64,000 nt of DNA from CAWJKP01 sp963843465 (GTDB taxonomy: Bacteria > Planctomycetota > Planctomycetia > Pirellulales > Thermoguttaceae), in NCBI GenBank assembly GCA_963843465.1, contig CAWJKP010000009.1, positions 186,001 to 250,000 on the forward strand, read 5' to 3'. The notes under the pieces were generated by a model. It ran no database searches and was not told the origin of the DNA. It saw only the letters and a list, made by a program, of their open reading frames with translations. Shown in pieces: positions 63,931 through 64,000 of the stretch (positions are counted from its first letter, which is position 1; the number at the start of each line of letters is the position of its first letter). A program made the position numbers and the translations under genes.

Positions 63931-64000
63931 TTCGCCAGCCGGTGATGTTTGTCGCCGCTAGGAATTCGTGCGATCGCCTTACGTCACAACCTCATAATCA
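63927..64000 (+). CDS. Possible start of the next gene in the efflux operon (partial)
   Basis: An ATG overlaps the TolC-like stop codon and its frame stays open to the window edge (24 codons, MIRQPVMFVAARNSC...). The ATGA overlap suggests coupling, but the peptide does not resemble an adaptor signal sequence and there is too little to judge. Confidence 0.25.
   Translation, partial: MIRQPVMFVAARNSCDRLTSQPHN

Overview
The window reads as a chromosomal segment of a GC-rich planctomycete, probably of the Pirellulales type. Two very large secreted proteins begin with the planctomycete LEPR-type N-terminal motif (LESLEDRCLLS in the gene at 6408-10112, IETLEARTLLS in the gene at 42139-47790). A Lpg1974-type outer-membrane barrel, CBM9/DUF6067-type glycosidases, an RRM protein and a GH57/GlgA cluster fit the same group. 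The order-level placement is inference. I saw no rRNA, tRNA, transposase or CRISPR array.

Layout. 1-3.4 kb: the end of an ORF6N gene, a secreted GH2 beta-galactosidase and a tiny zinc-ribbon protein. 3.5-10.1 kb: an RRM protein, a secreted TPR protein and a giant DUF11-repeat LEPR protein (minus strand) bracketed by clusters of palindromic repeats. 10.1-17.3 kb: a 1.6 kb gene-free repeat field, a secreted propeller/CBM9 protein, a FixJ-like regulator lacking its phospho-acceptor, and an outer-membrane barrel. 17.3-22 kb: glycolate oxidase genes glcF, glcE and glcD (minus strand). 22.2-26.6 kb: a Tat-exported sugar isomerase-like protein, a ClC-CBS protein and a purine permease. 26.9-41.7 kb: a polysaccharide-degradation region with two DUF6067-like glycosidases, a GH2-GH43 fusion, a GH42-like enzyme, and a pair of HtrA-like proteins of which the second is a predicted pseudoprotease. 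42.1-47.8 kb: a giant sedolisin-like LEPR protein. 48.3-55.8 kb: an alpha-glucan cluster of glgA, a GH57 enzyme, a galT-like gene and a GH57 4-alpha-glucanotransferase-like enzyme. 56.8-61.4 kb: a defence-like island with a single-chain restriction-modification enzyme, a DUF433 remnant and a DUF3800 protein. 62.3-64 kb: a TolC-family lipoprotein that probably opens an efflux operon.

Two features run through the whole window. First, many intergenic inverted-repeat families (about 50-130 bp, REPIN/MITE-like) recur. At several points they enter genes: they add in-frame peptides to GlcE, to a glycosidase and to the propeller protein, form the C-terminus of GlcE, and supply the ribosome binding site of the propeller protein. 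Second, several conserved genes carry one-base frameshifts (near 17863, 35403, 49670, 50260, 50717-50737, 52098, 53769 and 59145). Most fit single-base assembly errors, but the clustering at 49.6-53.8 kb is notable. I describe these genes as full-length loci with the shift marked.
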